Below, one piece after another: positions 9,290 to 18,177 of a stretch of 64,000 nucleotides of DNA (positions are counted from its first letter, which is position 1; each line of letters starts with the position of its first letter). Source of the DNA: Paraflavitalea pollutisoli (GTDB lineage: Bacteria > Bacteroidota > Bacteroidia > Chitinophagales > Chitinophagaceae); assembly GCF_029360705.1 (NCBI RefSeq), contig NZ_JARKMX010000002.1, forward strand, positions 669,432-733,431, read 5' to 3'. The position numbers were made by a program, and so were the translations under genes. The notes below the pieces were generated by a model. That model ran no database searches. It was not told the DNA's origin and worked only from the letters and a program-made list of their open reading frames with translations.

Positions 9290-10300
9290 TTATCGTTGAA
9301 TATTTGATGACAAAATTTCTTTATTGGCCAACCGGCTCGCGCTATGTGTGCCGTGAACGAACCACGCTACCAGCACTTCATTCAAGATGCGCACATGGTG
9401 ATCCTCTACTTCATGGGTAGCGCCTGCGATATGCGGTGTTGGCAGCACATTGGGCAGATCAATTATTTTATAATCCAGCTCATCCGGTGGCTCGTTATCA
9501 AAGACATCCAGGATGGCCCCGTTGATCTTATTGCTTGCTAACGTAGTATACAAGTCATTTCTATTCACCACCACCGCGCGGGCTGTATTTACAAAAATCG
9601 CATCCTGTTTCATCAGGTCAAAGTAACGGCGATCGATCATCCCCTTCGTGTCATCTGATACCGGCAGGTGCACCGAAACGATATCACAGGTAGCAAACAA
9701 TTCTTCCAGGCTTAGTTGGTGGTAGGCAGGAAAGGCAGCCGCGTCTACATAGGGATCATAGTACGCGATAGCGCAAGGATAATTTTCTACCAGCCGGGCA
9801 ATGAGTTGGCCAATAGCACCAAAACCTACCAGGCCAATCTTTTTGCCCGCCAGCTCATTACCCTTAAACTCCAGGTAGGAAGTATGGGCTCCTGCATTCC
9901 AACCACGGTCACGCAGCCAATTGACGGCGGGCAGCGTTTTCCGCATATAGGCGATCACATTGGAAATAAACATTTCTGCCACGGCCTGTGCATTACGCGC
10001 GGGCGTATAAAAAACGGGAATGCCATATTTCGTCGCTGTCGCCAAGGCCACATTTGAAGGTGTACCCCTGCATACACCGATGAATTGCAGGTGTGCATTG
10101 GCGGCAATGACCTTTTCGGTCACATGGTCATGCTCGGTTATCAGGGCTTCCGCCTCGGTTTCATACAGCAGGGCCAATAGTTCATCTTCATTATAAGCAC
10201 GTCCGTTTACTTTCCAGGGACGATATATGACTTCTCCCAGGTCTTGCCTGATATCGAATAATCCTTTTTCATGGTAAGGTGCAGTTACTAGTACTCTCAT
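9290..10300 (-). CDS. NAD-dependent D-2-hydroxyacid dehydrogenase
   Basis: This 336-residue protein of the D-isomer 2-hydroxyacid dehydrogenase family would oxidise or reduce a 2-hydroxy acid with NAD(P). The nucleotide-binding GFGAIG lies at 159-164. The catalytic triad is visible as Arg241 (NTARA), Glu270 (DNEPP) and His290 (TPHIAGAT). The N-terminal substrate domain is of the SerA-like type but no ACT domain follows, so serine synthesis is unlikely. It lies between the polyol-type MFS transporter gene and the two kinase genes, with gaps of 35 and 10 bases. It probably handles a sugar-acid or phospho-sugar-acid intermediate in the same pathway (inference). Confidence 0.9.
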   Translation of the reverse strand: MRVLVTAPYHEKGLFDIRQDLGEVIYRPWKVNGRAYNEDELLALLYETEAEALITEHDHVTEKVIAANAHLQFIGVCRGTPSNVALATATKYGIPVFYTPARNAQAVAEMFISNVIAYMRKTLPAVNWLRDRGWNAGAHTSYLEFKGNELAGKKIGLVGFGAIGQLIARLVENYPCAIAYYDPYVDAAAFPAYHQLSLEELFATCDIVSVHLPVSDDTKGMIDRRYFDLMKQDAIFVNTARAVVVNRNDLYTTLASNKINGAILDVFDNEPPDELDYKIIDLPNVLPTPHIAGATHEVEDHHVRILNEVLVAWFVHGTHSASRLANKEILSSNIQR

Positions 10301-10335
10301 ATTTCACATTAATTATTTACAATCATTCTATTATT

Positions 10336-11622
10336 TCACGATGGCAATACCGATGTATCTGCAGCGGTCACTATAGGCTCCTTACCGGCAGCTTCAGCCG
10401 GCAACGTGATGAAGCGTGTCAGCAACGCGCTGATAAAATACAAGCCCGCCAATATCCACATAATGCCTTTTACACCAGCCAGGCCTATGAATACACCCAC
10501 GATCGCGGGCCCTACGAAAACCGGCAATCCGGCGCCCAGGTTCAAAATGGCCATCGCGGCCCCTTTATCTTTTTTGACCAATGACGGCACCAGAGCAGAA
10601 AGCGGCACATATCCCGCCAGGCAAGCGCCCCAGGCGATGCCCGCCAGCATGATCAGCCAATAACTTCCATTCGCATACTGCGGCATGTAGTACAGCAACA
10701 AGGTGGTAATACCACAGCCTACGCCACCAAACCAGGCAATCGTCTGTCGCCAGCCCAAACGGTCACCAACAAACCCAAACACGAGGTTAAAAACGATGTT
10801 GCTGGTAAAGATGGTCCCCCAGATGTATAACCAATCGGTGGTATTGAACCCATGGGATGCCATATAGGTTGGCAAAAAGATGGGAAAGGCAAACTGTGCT
10901 GTCGTATTGATCACCCGAACGATGCCACCAATCGCCACCTTGGGCTCTGTGCGCACGATCGTCAACCCTTTCAGCAGCTCTTTCCACTTGTTTTCCTTCG
11001 CCTGTTCATTGACCCGGAAAGGCGCTTTGTTGAACAGCAGGGCAAAGGATGCGCCCAACAACACCCAGAAGATAGCACTCCATAACGCCGGGATATGCCC
11101 CAGCGCACGAATGGCCCAACTGGAATAAAAGGCACCCAACACATTCAGTCCGCCGGTAAATACGAACCAAAACCAGCCGACCGCGCGACCCAGTGCAGCA
11201 GGCGGCGTAGCATAGGAAACCCATACGAGGAAGGAATAGGCAAACAAGGGATAACCAAAGCCGCGCAGGGCATAGGTGATCAGCATCGTAGCATAATTGA
11301 GGTCCTTCAGACCAATACCCACAAACCCGATCGTACCTGCCAGGTAGGTCAGCAGACCGATCAGCATGGTCTTCTTTGGTGTAAATGTTTCTGCCATGAC
11401 TCCCGAAAACCAGGAAGCAATGGCAATCGTCACCCCGTAGGCTGTAAACAATGTAGCGTTTTGTTGCATGCTCATACCGCGCTCTATCAAATAAGGGCTT
11501 AGCCAACCAGTTTCCATGCCGTCGCCCATCATAAAGATCAAAATGCCCAGGTACCCTGGCAGCAAGGGCATAGGAATGCCCAACTTGTCAGCAATGGTCT
11601 CGTTTCTTTTCATATGCAGCAA
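10336..11622 (-). CDS. MFS transporter, RbtT/DalT/CsbX-like polyol permease
   Basis: This 428-residue inner-membrane carrier has about 12 predicted helices. It has the features of the polyol-permease branch (ribitol/arabitol transporters RbtT and DalT, Bacillus CsbX): the first helix ends GDGMETGWLSPYL, and a long helix reads LRGFGYPLFAYSFLVW. The start could be Met 11622 or Met 11613 (MKRNET), with little consequence. It starts 17 bases after the metallophosphatase stop. It is the best clue that the operon's cytoplasmic substrate is a sugar alcohol or related small polyol. The branch assignment is from remembered family patterns and is less certain than the MFS call. Confidence 0.88.
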   Translation of the reverse strand: MLHMKRNETIADKLGIPMPLLPGYLGILIFMMGDGMETGWLSPYLIERGMSMQQNATLFTAYGVTIAIASWFSGVMAETFTPKKTMLIGLLTYLAGTIGFVGIGLKDLNYATMLITYALRGFGYPLFAYSFLVWVSYATPPAALGRAVGWFWFVFTGGLNVLGAFYSSWAIRALGHIPALWSAIFWVLLGASFALLFNKAPFRVNEQAKENKWKELLKGLTIVRTEPKVAIGGIVRVINTTAQFAFPIFLPTYMASHGFNTTDWLYIWGTIFTSNIVFNLVFGFVGDRLGWRQTIAWFGGVGCGITTLLLYYMPQYANGSYWLIMLAGIAWGACLAGYVPLSALVPSLVKKDKGAAMAILNLGAGLPVFVGPAIVGVFIGLAGVKGIMWILAGLYFISALLTRFITLPAEAAGKEPIVTAADTSVLPS

Positions 11623-11639
11623 TCGTTTAATGGTGTGTT

Positions 11640-12749
11640 CTAGTCGAACCGGATCGTGTATTCATTCCGCGCATCCAACTTCCAGGCAAACTGGCGCGTT
11701 GTCGGCGATATGCCGAACAGGGGAGAGAATGTTCTTACTTTTACGGTTTTCCCATCAGGAAAGAATTCCAGTATCCGCAGCCATCCATCTCCTCCATTGC
11801 CTTCACGGTGTCCGCCACCCATCGACTGTGCGTCGAACAAGATCTGGTGTACTGTTTTTCCTGCGTTGTTCTTGTCCTTTCTGTACCCTTCGCCGGAGAT
11901 ATGACCACACAACACCAATTCAATATTCGAAGCCGGTTGCACGGTCTTCTCCCAGATCTGCTGACCATTGTTGGCGCCCGGCAGTTCGATGCGAGGCGAC
12001 TTCTGGATCATGTTGTCAACATTGTAAGGCTCCCAGTAGATCCAATTGATCTTACCAGTTGTACGCGCATCTTTGGCATTCAGGTATTCGTGGGTAGCCA
12101 ATACCACCCGGTGATTTTTGTATTGTGGCAAAGCAGCTACGCGGTGTGCCCAGGCGAGGACGGTATCACGCGGACCAAACTCTACCGTCATAAACAAGTA
12201 GTCTTTACCATTCAGCCCTTTGATCTCGAAGGCCGAGTTTTCCAACGTAGGTTGCCCCTGCTCGTTGCGGGTGTTTTGCACCAGCAGTTTCTGGTTCAAA
12301 TGATTTCGCTCTGTCGTAAAGAACTGACTGTACATGGAGGTACGGTTGCCTTTGGGATCGATGCTGTAGTCATGGTTACCCGTGGCAGCCATATAAGGCA
12401 CCTTGCCATCTAACTTGCTAAACGCTTTGGAGACATATTCCCACTGACTCTTGGAGGTTTGATCTCCATCGTAATCGTTGGTAATCTTGCCGTCGTTCTC
12501 CACCAGGTCACCCACGCCCATGACCATCTTGATATTAAGGGTATCGATATTGTCTACGATCCAGGCCATCATCAGATCCACCAGGGGTTGATTTCTTTGC
12601 CATTTTACGTAGTTCTGCAGGTCCGGCACCATGATCATTGACCAGGATCCTTTTTGCTCCAGGGCAGGTTTCTTATACTTGTCCTGGGAAACAGCCAGGG
12701 ACACGACTCCCAACAACAAGCCTATGCAAACAAAAAATCTTTTCATCAT
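11640..12749 (-). CDS. Calcineurin-like metallophosphatase (exported)
   Basis: This 369-residue protein has a signal peptide (about 1-21, ending AVSQ) and a metallophosphoesterase domain. Metal-site motifs are in order: PDLQNY at 42-47, GVGDLVEND with Asp81, GNHD at 124-127, THEYLN, and GHISGEG. The DLQ variant of the first motif and the GHxxGEG ending fit a subgroup seen in secreted phosphatases. It acts in the periplasm or at the surface, the same compartment as the EEP and GDPD enzymes of this operon. It lies 11 bases after the EEP gene. A role in removing phosphate from a substrate brought in through SusC/SusD is likely (inference). Confidence 0.9.
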   Translation of the reverse strand: MMKRFFVCIGLLLGVVSLAVSQDKYKKPALEQKGSWSMIMVPDLQNYVKWQRNQPLVDLMMAWIVDNIDTLNIKMVMGVGDLVENDGKITNDYDGDQTSKSQWEYVSKAFSKLDGKVPYMAATGNHDYSIDPKGNRTSMYSQFFTTERNHLNQKLLVQNTRNEQGQPTLENSAFEIKGLNGKDYLFMTVEFGPRDTVLAWAHRVAALPQYKNHRVVLATHEYLNAKDARTTGKINWIYWEPYNVDNMIQKSPRIELPGANNGQQIWEKTVQPASNIELVLCGHISGEGYRKDKNNAGKTVHQILFDAQSMGGGHREGNGGDGWLRILEFFPDGKTVKVRTFSPLFGISPTTRQFAWKLDARNEYTIRFD

Positions 12750-12760
12750 TGGTAATTCGT

Positions 12761-13678
12761 TTAGTCGATTATACAGTCTGCCTGTAAAAAGAAGTGATCA
12801 CTGGGGTATTTGCCATTGATGGCATCTTTTATAATGGTTGCGTCTGTTGGCTTTATTTGCCCCCTGTACCAGATATAGTCGATCCTTCCTTTGGAGGAAG
12901 CTTTATCATAAGCAGCTCCCTGAAATTCGTGACCGGTATGGCCCGCCTCTTTTTCGCCATGAATGGATTCATAACTTTCTTTCCAGCCTCCCTGCCTTAC
13001 GGCGTCAAATACGTTGCTATCGAACCGGCTGTTAAAATCTCCGGTGAGCAATTGATTGTAACTGGGCAGGTATTGGGCACTTTCGGTTACCACCATTTTC
13101 GCCTGTTGGATCTTTGCTTCGGCCGATATGTGATCCAGGTGCAGGTTGATGAGCCTTAATTCTTTTCCGGTCTTCTTTTCCTTCAGCCGTACCCAGTTGG
13201 CATGCCTGGCCCTTGCCGTATCCCACGACTTGCTACCCGCTACCAGGGGTGTTTCGGATAGCCAGTAGGTACCACCGGTCAGCAACTCGTAACGGTCTTT
13301 GGAAAACAGGATGGGGTTCTTGGCGATCCCGTAATAGCCAGTCGTATGGGCATCCATCTCCGGACCATCAAAGCCAAATAAGTGGTAGTTGGTAAAATAT
13401 CTCCTGAGATCATCGGCCTGCACCTTCAGCACTTCCTGAAAGCCGACAATGTCGGGCTTTCTATCCCGGATCACTTTGAGACAGATATCCTTTCGCGCTG
13501 ACCATCCCAGCCCTTTCGCCTCGTCTTCATCCAACGCTACGCGGATATTGCAACTCAGGATGCGGTGGGTACCCGACTTCGCGGGTGTTGCGTCTGCCGC
13601 TTTTACGACAGCCGGCAATACCGGCAATAATGCGGCGGCTCCTATTCCTTTTATGAATTGTCTTCTGCCAGATGACAT
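12761..13678 (-). CDS. Endonuclease/exonuclease/phosphatase (EEP) family protein, Tat-like signal
   Basis: This 305-residue protein starts at Met 13678. A longer frame to 13894 overlaps the upstream FAD gene and is rejected. The N-terminus reads GRRQFIKGIGAAALLP, a twin-arginine-type signal ending near residue 28. EEP motifs are complete: Asn44 (SCNIR), Glu82 (FQEV), the His180-Asp182-His183 cluster (NLHLDH), Asp214 and Asn216 (GDFN), Asp267 (RIDYI) and Asp294-His295 (SDH). The family cleaves phosphodiesters or phosphomonoesters in nucleic acids, sphingomyelin or inositol phosphates. Exported single-domain members in sugar loci are usually of unknown substrate. It starts 11 bases after the FAD gene and ends 11 bases before the metallophosphatase. 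Confidence 0.9.
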   Translation of the reverse strand: MSSGRRQFIKGIGAAALLPVLPAVVKAADATPAKSGTHRILSCNIRVALDEDEAKGLGWSARKDICLKVIRDRKPDIVGFQEVLKVQADDLRRYFTNYHLFGFDGPEMDAHTTGYYGIAKNPILFSKDRYELLTGGTYWLSETPLVAGSKSWDTARARHANWVRLKEKKTGKELRLINLHLDHISAEAKIQQAKMVVTESAQYLPSYNQLLTGDFNSRFDSNVFDAVRQGGWKESYESIHGEKEAGHTGHEFQGAAYDKASSKGRIDYIWYRGQIKPTDATIIKDAINGKYPSDHFFLQADCIID

Positions 13679-13689
13679 GATACTTATTT

Positions 13690-15081
13690 TTATGATGCGA
13701 ATGTTGCTTGGGGAATACGCAGGTAAGCGCCGCTGCCCAGCAGTTCCTGCTGTAGTTGTGTGACATCGATCGCTGCGGGCTGAACACCTTGGCGAACCGC
13801 CATCTTTGCCGCGCGGCCTGCCGCTTCGCCCATGGCCATACAGGGTGCCATCACGCGGATGGCAGACATCGCCTCGTGGGTGGTGGAAATACAACGTCCG
13901 GCCACGATCAGGTTCTTTACATTTTGCGGTATCAGCGAGCGATAAGGGATATCATAACAATCGCCACACCATTCCAGCGTACAGCCGCCACCTTGTGGGT
14001 GGTGGATATCGAGGGGATAGCTAGCCACGGCTATCGAATCGTCGAAGTGCCGACAGGTCATGATGTCGTCGCGCGTCATGGTGTATTGCCCTTGTATGCG
14101 CCTGGTTTCGCGAATGCCGAGGAAGGGGGCCGTTTTCAGGAAATAGGCATTCTCAAAGCCGGGCACGTATTCTATCAGGTATTGCTGTATATCGTGTATC
14201 TGGTGCCTGCCTTCAATTTCTCCGTGGGTAAGACTTCCGGGATCGGTTCCATTGACGCCACTTACGCGTGTCATGTTCACCCACACCTCGCCTTTGCGCA
14301 ATCCGGTAATGAGGATGGTGCGTTCGGTTGTCAGGGTCAATCCGGCATCCTGTGCTTTCTTGATCAGGTTGCGCATACCTACCAGCACGAACTGATTGTT
14401 TTGCCCAAAATACTCGGCTGGAATAAAATCGGTCAAGTATGTTCTGGGTTCTTCTGCAACGCTCGTGCGCAACTTTTCGGTATCTACGCCGCCGAGGCAA
14501 AACATCAAGGTGGGCGGCTGTACACCTCCATGCTCATTACCATATTCGCAGGGAACACCGGCGCGGTAGGCCACATCCGCATCTCCGCTACAATCGATAA
14601 CCGTTTTGGCCAGGATCACCTCGCGTCCAGCTTTACTTTCAATGATGACTCCTTTCAAAGCATCGTCTTCCATTACCACACCCGCACAGAACGCATAGAA
14701 CAACACCTCCACCTTGCTTTCTACCAGCATTTGCAGGGCGACTGTTTTCACAGCCTCCGGCTCTACCAGGGTGAGACTCATGTGCAATGGACAAGGACGG
14801 TGTTCGCTGGAGGCTTGTACCGCTTTCAACCGGTCGATCAGCTTTTGGGGAAGCCCTTTGATGATCTGGTTACCCTTTTGCCCCAGAAATCCGAGGATGG
14901 GCAAGCCGATCGTCATATTGCCACCTACAAAACTGCGGCTCTCTACCAGCATTACATTTAATCCATCTTCCGCTGCCGCCAGGGCCGCCATGATACCGGA
15001 AGGGCCTCCGCCAATAACCAGTACATCTGTTTCTTTTCGCACCGCAATTTCTCTGGCTGGCTCTGTGAATGTTTTTGACAT
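13690..15081 (-). CDS. FAD-dependent oxidoreductase (FAD_oxidored family)
   Basis: This 463-residue flavoprotein has an N-terminal Rossmann motif GGGPSG at 24-29, an acidic strand end VES at 46-48, and FVGGNMT at 51-57. A second segment, VIDCSGDADVAYRAG, is typical of the FAD_oxidored group found in carbohydrate loci. A C-terminal GRCISTTHEA closes the FAD site. No signal peptide is present, so it is probably cytoplasmic. It would oxidise a hydroxyl of the imported substrate, or reduce an unsaturated intermediate (inference). It lies between the ACS-type transporter and the EEP enzyme, with gaps of 39 and 11 bases. Family members are mostly uncharacterised. Confidence 0.88.
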   Translation of the reverse strand: MSKTFTEPAREIAVRKETDVLVIGGGPSGIMAALAAAEDGLNVMLVESRSFVGGNMTIGLPILGFLGQKGNQIIKGLPQKLIDRLKAVQASSEHRPCPLHMSLTLVEPEAVKTVALQMLVESKVEVLFYAFCAGVVMEDDALKGVIIESKAGREVILAKTVIDCSGDADVAYRAGVPCEYGNEHGGVQPPTLMFCLGGVDTEKLRTSVAEEPRTYLTDFIPAEYFGQNNQFVLVGMRNLIKKAQDAGLTLTTERTILITGLRKGEVWVNMTRVSGVNGTDPGSLTHGEIEGRHQIHDIQQYLIEYVPGFENAYFLKTAPFLGIRETRRIQGQYTMTRDDIMTCRHFDDSIAVASYPLDIHHPQGGGCTLEWCGDCYDIPYRSLIPQNVKNLIVAGRCISTTHEAMSAIRVMAPCMAMGEAAGRAAKMAVRQGVQPAAIDVTQLQQELLGSGAYLRIPQATFAS

Positions 15082-15120
15082 GCTATTGTATTTACAGTTT
15101 ATTAGTTTAATAATCTATGT

Positions 15121-16365
15121 TCATTGAAGCATCGGCTTTGGCTTCTCCGGCTTTACCATCGTCCACAGGATCAGAACCGCCAATGGATGCAGGAACGCCA
15201 TGGCGATGAATATTTTTTCTGCCCCGAGTGTACCCATGAATTGGCCCACGAAATAGTTGAACAATACAGCTCCCAATGCGCCAAACCCTCCGGCGATTCC
15301 TAATACGCTGGCGACATTCTTGACCGGAAAGGCTTCTGCCACGACCACACTCACGGTAAAGAGCCAACTCAGGCACGCTATGGCCACAATGCTGAATACA
15401 GCCAGCGTTGCCCAGGCGCCACCCAGATAGGGTGTCAACGCGCAAAGGGGACTTAGCACCGCAATCCGGGTCAGCATCATTTTCCTTGCCTTTAAGGGTG
15501 CACATCCTTTTCGAACCAACCTGTCGGACCAGGCAGAAGTGGCAATGGCACCCAGGTCGGCAAACAAAAAAGGTATCCAGCCAAACATACCTACCTGCGC
15601 CAATGTAAGTCCGGAAGACTCCTGCAAATACCCCGGCAACCAAAACAGGCAAAAGTACCACACGGGGTCACTGACAAATCGAATCAGCAGTATGCCCCAT
15701 AAACTGCGGGTACCCCATAGCTGCTTCCACTGGAACGGCTCTACCGGTACGCCCGTGGCGGATGTAGTGGAGGCTGCCAACACGGCTGCCGGAGGATCTC
15801 TGTACACGAGTTTCCACAACAGCGCAATCAGTATCCCAATAGCCCCCATGGTGAGGAAAGCCACCTGCCAACTATAGGTAAGTGCCAACCAGGCAATGGC
15901 TGGTGGCGCAATGATGGCACCAATCGAGCTACCCGCCACACACAGGCTGTTGGCAGTCGCGCGCAGCTTCCCCGGAAACCAAACGGCTATTACTTTCAAT
16001 TGGGCCGGAAAGTTGGTGGGCTCTGCCGCTCCCAACAAGCCACGAAAAAAGCTAAACTGGCCAATGCTCCTGGATAAGCCACCGCCTATACAGGCCAGGG
16101 ACCAGGTGATGATGCCATAAAACATCACCAGCCTGGCCCCAAACCTGTCTACCATCCATCCGGTAACCGGATACATGACGGCATAACATATCGTAAAAAT
16201 GTTCAGGATCATTGCATAGCCCCTGTCGTCGAGTGTGAACTCTGCCTTCAGTACTGGTTTCAGAATAGACACGATCTGCCTGTCGACATAGTTGAATACT
16301 ATGGCCAGGAAAATAATGGCAACGATGAACCAACGTCTCTTATCAGGGCTAAGCAATACTTTCAT
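15121..16365 (-). CDS. MFS transporter, anion:cation symporter (ACS)-like
   Basis: This 414-residue inner-membrane protein has about 12 helices. The N-terminal signature FNYVDRQIVSILKP and the loop GWMVDRFGAR are those of the ACS family, which moves hexuronates, galactonate, phthalate or sialic acid with protons. It differs in type from the second MFS protein of the operon, so the locus seems to import both an acidic and a neutral polyol-like compound. Its start lies 40 bases after the susD-like stop. Which anion it carries cannot be read from sequence. Confidence 0.9.
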   Translation of the reverse strand: MKVLLSPDKRRWFIVAIIFLAIVFNYVDRQIVSILKPVLKAEFTLDDRGYAMILNIFTICYAVMYPVTGWMVDRFGARLVMFYGIITWSLACIGGGLSRSIGQFSFFRGLLGAAEPTNFPAQLKVIAVWFPGKLRATANSLCVAGSSIGAIIAPPAIAWLALTYSWQVAFLTMGAIGILIALLWKLVYRDPPAAVLAASTTSATGVPVEPFQWKQLWGTRSLWGILLIRFVSDPVWYFCLFWLPGYLQESSGLTLAQVGMFGWIPFLFADLGAIATSAWSDRLVRKGCAPLKARKMMLTRIAVLSPLCALTPYLGGAWATLAVFSIVAIACLSWLFTVSVVVAEAFPVKNVASVLGIAGGFGALGAVLFNYFVGQFMGTLGAEKIFIAMAFLHPLAVLILWTMVKPEKPKPMLQ

Positions 16366-16405
16366 TCCATGAACTTAATGATCTTTGAAACAGCACCTTC
16401 CCATT

Positions 16406-18172
16406 TTAATATCCTGGATTCTGCTCCAATTTTTTGTTGGCATCCATTTCGGATTTGGGAACCGGCCAGTACTCATCTTTCTGCTCTTTGTACACGACCT
16501 GTTGTGTCGTGAAATATTTAATTGCCTCCGTGTGGTTATAGAGCGGTGTATAACTATCGTCAAATCCAGTCAGCACGTTTTTGGTCCATGCTTTGGCATC
16601 CCGGTTCAGGTAGATATAGCCATTCATGACTTTATTGGCAATACCCCAGCGACGGAGGTCGTACCAGCGAAGGCCATCATTGGCCAGCTCTACTTTACGC
16701 TCATAACGCAGGGCTGTTCTCAATTGCGCCTGCGACAATCCGGTTGGTAATTCAGGCATCAGTGCCCGACGACGAATGCGATTGATTGCTTCGTAAACGG
16801 TATTGTCCAATTCATTGGCCTCGATCTTTGCTTCGGCGTAGATCAGCAGCAACTCCGCAAAGCGGAAGATCCCTACATTGAGGTCAGACACGCCACTTAC
16901 AGAAGTAGAATTGAAATCAACCAGGTCAATGGGCTTGCGCCAGAGATAGCCACTGAACGACCTGAAAGCATTCGTGGCATCAGCATTCGCCACGGAAGGC
17001 GCGGTTGTTGCCTGGCCATTGATCACCGGCCAGTAATTCTTCACGGTCGTGAAACTGGTTGCTGGCTCAAACTGATAGCCCACGTAGCGGGCGTGTGGAC
17101 GCGCGCAATACATATCCAATCTTGGATCGCGGTTTTCGAATGGCTTGGCAGCGTCATACAACGGAGACTCTGTGATGGGCAACCCATCTTTCGCCTGGAA
17201 AGTATTGATCAGGTCTTGCGTAGGACCCCAATAGCATACACCCTTACCCAGGCGGGAAGCCGAGTAGTATTGCTGGTTGTGCGTATTGCCGGGAATATTC
17301 ATGTTGTACTCGGTGACCCATATCCACTCTTTGCTGGTCTTGAAACCTGCATGGCCGAATATGTTGGAGAGCTCGGGCTCACCGGTCGTATGATCCTTGC
17401 CCACGAAGTTGATGGTGCTGTTAAAAGGCGTCAGGTCATGTTGGCCACTAGACAGGGTAATGGCGGTGTTGGCCGCCGTTGCTGCGTCCTTATACTTTTT
17501 TGCGTACAGGGCTACTCTAGCTTTCAGCATATAGGCAGCCACGCGCGATGCTCTTACGTTGCCAAACTGAGATTGGGAAGGAGGCAGGTTGTCTGCGATC
17601 GCCGTCAGCTCATCCAACAGAAACTGTTCGATTTCCGCCTTGGGCGTTCTTGGTACGCTGGCATTGCTCAGGTCAACCGCATGTTTCAATAAAGGAACGC
17701 CGCCATAGAGCTCGATCAGTTGCGAGTAACAATAGGCCCGAACAAACCGCAGCTCAGCATCCAGTTGTTTGTACCCCGCATCCGTCATTGTGCTTTTCAG
17801 CTTCTCCAGGTTGTCGAGCACCGTATGTACCCGGGCAATGGTTTGGTAGTGTACCTGCCAGGGTTTGTTGGTCAGCGCATTGTCGGTCGTAATAGCACTG
17901 GTGATGGGCGAGGTATAGTTGGTACCCGGACGGGCAAACCCGATATCGGTAATATTATCCAAGACATGCCAGATGGGTGTACTGGCCGCATCCATTTTGC
18001 TGATGATCTGGTAGGCGCCGAACAATCCCATTTCGGCTTCTTTGGCATTTGCCGGAAAGGAGCCCGTTGATGGTCCATTCAGTGACTGCAGGTCGGGCTT
18101 GCAGGAAGACAGGGCCAGGATCGACCCGACGGCAATGGCCGCTATTTTATGAAGAGAGTTATTGCGTTTCAT
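16406..18172 (-). CDS. SusD/RagB-family outer-membrane lipoprotein 1
   Basis: This 588-residue substrate-capturing partner of the SusC transporter is anchored on the outer face of the outer membrane. The lipoprotein signal ends ALSSC with Cys24 as lipid site. The N-terminal SusD-like region (about 25-250) carries helical TPR-like features, including RFVRAYCYSQL. The C-terminal RagB/SusD part includes AELLLIYAEAK and the ending WPVPKSEMDAN, both typical of the family. It starts 5 bases after the susC stop, the usual tight coupling. It would bind the glycan or oligomer before handing it to SusC. Confidence 0.95.
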   Translation of the reverse strand: MKRNNSLHKIAAIAVGSILALSSCKPDLQSLNGPSTGSFPANAKEAEMGLFGAYQIISKMDAASTPIWHVLDNITDIGFARPGTNYTSPITSAITTDNALTNKPWQVHYQTIARVHTVLDNLEKLKSTMTDAGYKQLDAELRFVRAYCYSQLIELYGGVPLLKHAVDLSNASVPRTPKAEIEQFLLDELTAIADNLPPSQSQFGNVRASRVAAYMLKARVALYAKKYKDAATAANTAITLSSGQHDLTPFNSTINFVGKDHTTGEPELSNIFGHAGFKTSKEWIWVTEYNMNIPGNTHNQQYYSASRLGKGVCYWGPTQDLINTFQAKDGLPITESPLYDAAKPFENRDPRLDMYCARPHARYVGYQFEPATSFTTVKNYWPVINGQATTAPSVANADATNAFRSFSGYLWRKPIDLVDFNSTSVSGVSDLNVGIFRFAELLLIYAEAKIEANELDNTVYEAINRIRRRALMPELPTGLSQAQLRTALRYERKVELANDGLRWYDLRRWGIANKVMNGYIYLNRDAKAWTKNVLTGFDDSYTPLYNHTEAIKYFTTQQVVYKEQKDEYWPVPKSEMDANKKLEQNPGY

Positions 18173-18177
18173 TGTTC

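Noticed and set aside
12640..12749. Loss of metal motif in the metallophosphatase (DLQ for DxH, GHIS for GHxH)
   Set aside because: These variants are normal in one subgroup of secreted calcineurin-like enzymes as I recall; all other motifs are intact.
13679..13894. N-terminal extension of the EEP gene
   Set aside because: The extra 72 residues overlap the FAD gene and are Arg/His/Gly-rich; the internal Met begins a proper Tat-type signal.
13756..14961. Long plus-strand frame (about 400 codons) across the FAD oxidoreductase gene
   Set aside because: It is antisense to a complete gene with clear FAD motifs, has no recognisable domain and is His/Gly-rich as expected of a shadow frame.
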